This document shows, piece by piece, positions 41,348 to 42,747 of a stretch of DNA of 42,747 bases. Positions within the stretch are counted from its first letter, which is position 1. Every line of letters begins with the position of its first letter. The translations under genes and the position numbers were made by a program. The stretch is from Ichthyosporea sp. XGB-2017a (taxonomy: Eukaryota > Opisthokonta > Ichthyosporea), in assembly GCA_002811675.1 (NCBI GenBank), contig PDIM01000022.1, positions 240,514 to 283,260 on the forward strand, read 5' to 3'. Below the pieces are notes generated by a model, which had not been told where the DNA came from, ran no database searches, and was given only the letters and a program-made list of their open reading frames with translations.

Positions 41348-42747
41348 TACATCGCCCGATTTGGCCCATTGAGATCGTTTTGGTGCTTATATGATCAGTG
41401 GTGAGCGGTATATTTGTGGAAGTATGGTTCGAAACTTCATGGGGCCGACAAAACACATCGCGGCCGCCGGGATTTTCAAGCAGGCCCTTGTTAGGGAAGC
41501 CTGCACTATGATGACGACACCTAACGACATCCATAACAAGGTAGACAGCTAGTGGCGTACTGGCAAATTAAAACCCGACTCGGCTGGGCGTGGCGATGAG
41601 CTATCGGGAATGTTTTCCCTAATTCCTGATAACACTGCTGATGATTCTGGTATGGATTGTATTGAAATGGATTCCGATCCTGATTGCGATGATGGCCACG
41701 GCAAAGACACACGGCTATATTGTTCAGATGGTGTCGTGGATACAGATGGCTATGGGTTCTTATCAAAAGAGGTTAACTTATGGGCTTTAGCTGCGTCTTC
41801 ACATGATGTAAACGCAAAAGAAGATAAAACTAGTGGCGCTTCAAAATCACGGAAGCAAATGAAAGAGTTCCTGCTTGGTCATCGGCCTTTCCTACATCAA
41901 CTGGCGCGGTTTATAATTGAAACCAGTGGAGCAGAACTCAAGGGCAGTACGGACCGGAGACTAGTGCAGCCGTCGATCGACTGCAACACGATGTTGAGAA
42001 CCATTTAAGTTGTGCCAAAGAATTAGAAGTTATTAGAGAATGTATTGAAAATGGGAAGGCAACGTACCATGACCGGCATCATGTGCAGGGAAACGAATAC
42101 ATGATGAGATTTTTTCGGAATGGTCAGAGGTGTGAAAGTATTTTTAAATGTGCACATTTGCGTCTGACAATATAGCAGCAGGAAAACACAGGCAACGCCG
42201 ATGTGTGTCCAATGCGGTTATTGTCAGACCTGGCCCGTGGAGGCACATGGATGTCCTCGACATATTGTTCCACCCCGAATAATTAACGCAAGGCTCTTCT
42301 AATCCCATTGATATGGATAAAGCTTTTGGTAGCGATAGAGCAATCGGCAGCTTCATTGACTCTTATCTTCTTCGGAGACTCCAAAGTTTGCCTGCTTCCA
42401 GCGATTCCCCCCAGAAGCTGTTTTATGGAGAGGCGCAGCTGGGATTCGTCAGGCTAACGTCCATTTCTGTTCTCCGCAAAGCCGATCCGCGTCATGTACG
42501 GATCCAAAAGCAGTGCTACAATCATACTCTATGCCTTCTGTCTGTATTTGACACCATTCAACCAGCGCCCGCTGAATGGTTGTTTGATAAAGAAACAAAA
42601 GGAGCACAGTTTCCCGGCCTACCTTTGTCGATAGTCAAATGTTGAAGAACTTTTAGAAGTTCTTCTTCAAACTAATAAAAGTTTCACAAAAATATTTACT
42701 AGCTTGAACTGCCCGAAAAGCAGAGTTTATTGCGAGACTAGGTCTCC
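41348..42747 (+). pseudogene. Downstream part of the transposon region, degenerate
   Basis: Plus-strand frames at 41610-42008 and 42313-42645 are short, out of register with one another and with the tnp2-like part. The first has acidic and Asp-rich segments (MDSDPDCDDGHG) followed by a segment with Phe/Leu/His (FLLGHRPFLHQLARF). The second is a globular-looking 110 residues ending at LSIVKC. Neither has a domain I can name with confidence. They may be the C-terminal part of the same element. A small hairpin (42644-42665) follows the last stop. Nothing else is recognised to the end of the window. Confidence 0.35.
42644..42665. repeat. Short perfect hairpin after the transposon remnant
   Basis: GAAGAACTT pairs with AAGTTCTTC across a 4-nt loop (TTAG), beginning one base before the end of the last open frame. 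It could be part of an element end or a chance structure. Confidence 0.45.

Noticed and set aside
1-42747. tRNA genes, rRNA and CRISPR arrays
   Set aside because: I looked for T-loop motifs and for regularly spaced repeats by eye and saw none; a tRNAscan run would be the proper test.

Overview
The window is nuclear DNA of a eukaryote, most likely a unicellular one. Genes are spliced by short GT-AG introns (about 49-127 nt where I could fix both ends by frame and domain continuity), and the gene set is purely eukaryotic: a Pol I transcription factor, dolichol kinase, a PP4 regulatory subunit, a BCKDH-type kinase and EGF-repeat proteins. Genes are dense, are often convergent with under 200 bp between stops, and several have no intron. 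I cannot place the organism from sequence alone. The animal-like layout of its membrane guanylyl cyclases is striking but does not prove an animal relative, because kinase-cyclase fusions also occur in other protists.

Layout. 1-330: poly-T tract with a duplicated 31-bp unit. 333-1979 (+): BCKDK/PDK-family mitochondrial kinase with a poly-Ser insertion. 2171-6552 (-) and 7288-12831 (+): two paralogous receptor guanylyl cyclases (kelch ectodomain, filamin-type repeats, one TM helix, pseudokinase, coiled coil, cyclase), head to head across about 735 bp. 12896-14098 (-): secreted Cys-rich protein of unknown function. 14.1-16.2 kb: gene-poor, with a tyrosine-recombinase remnant, a GC-rich block and a C-rich tract carrying telomere-like TAACCCT units. 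16179-23264 (+): an intronless 2361-residue type II membrane protein alternating EGF clusters with BPI/TULIP-like domains. 23568-25687 (-): TAF1B/Rrn7. 26120-26338 (-): possible small protein with a KEN-box-like motif. 26680-28916 (-): dolichol kinase. 28.9-29.7 kb: spacer with a 22-bp perfect palindrome. 29690-31313 (+): YheT/ABHD1-3-type hydrolase. 31.4-32.2 kb (-): broken piggyBac-like transposase. 33134-35521 (+): PPP4R4. 35608-36534 (-): single-pass protein with a PPxY motif. 37396-39094 (+): wax ester synthase/DGAT. 39.9-42.7 kb (+): broken CACTA (tnp2-like) transposon.

The most interesting system is the head-to-head cyclase pair. The minus-strand copy keeps the catalytic Asn and Arg. 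The plus-strand copy keeps both metal Asp residues and the guanine-selecting Glu/Cys but has Gln and Lys where Asn and Arg should be. If the two are co-expressed, an obligate or regulatory heterodimer is a testable idea. The second notable object is the EGF/TULIP giant, a candidate surface lipid-binding or recognition protein. Most other genes are housekeeping and show no sign of working as one pathway.
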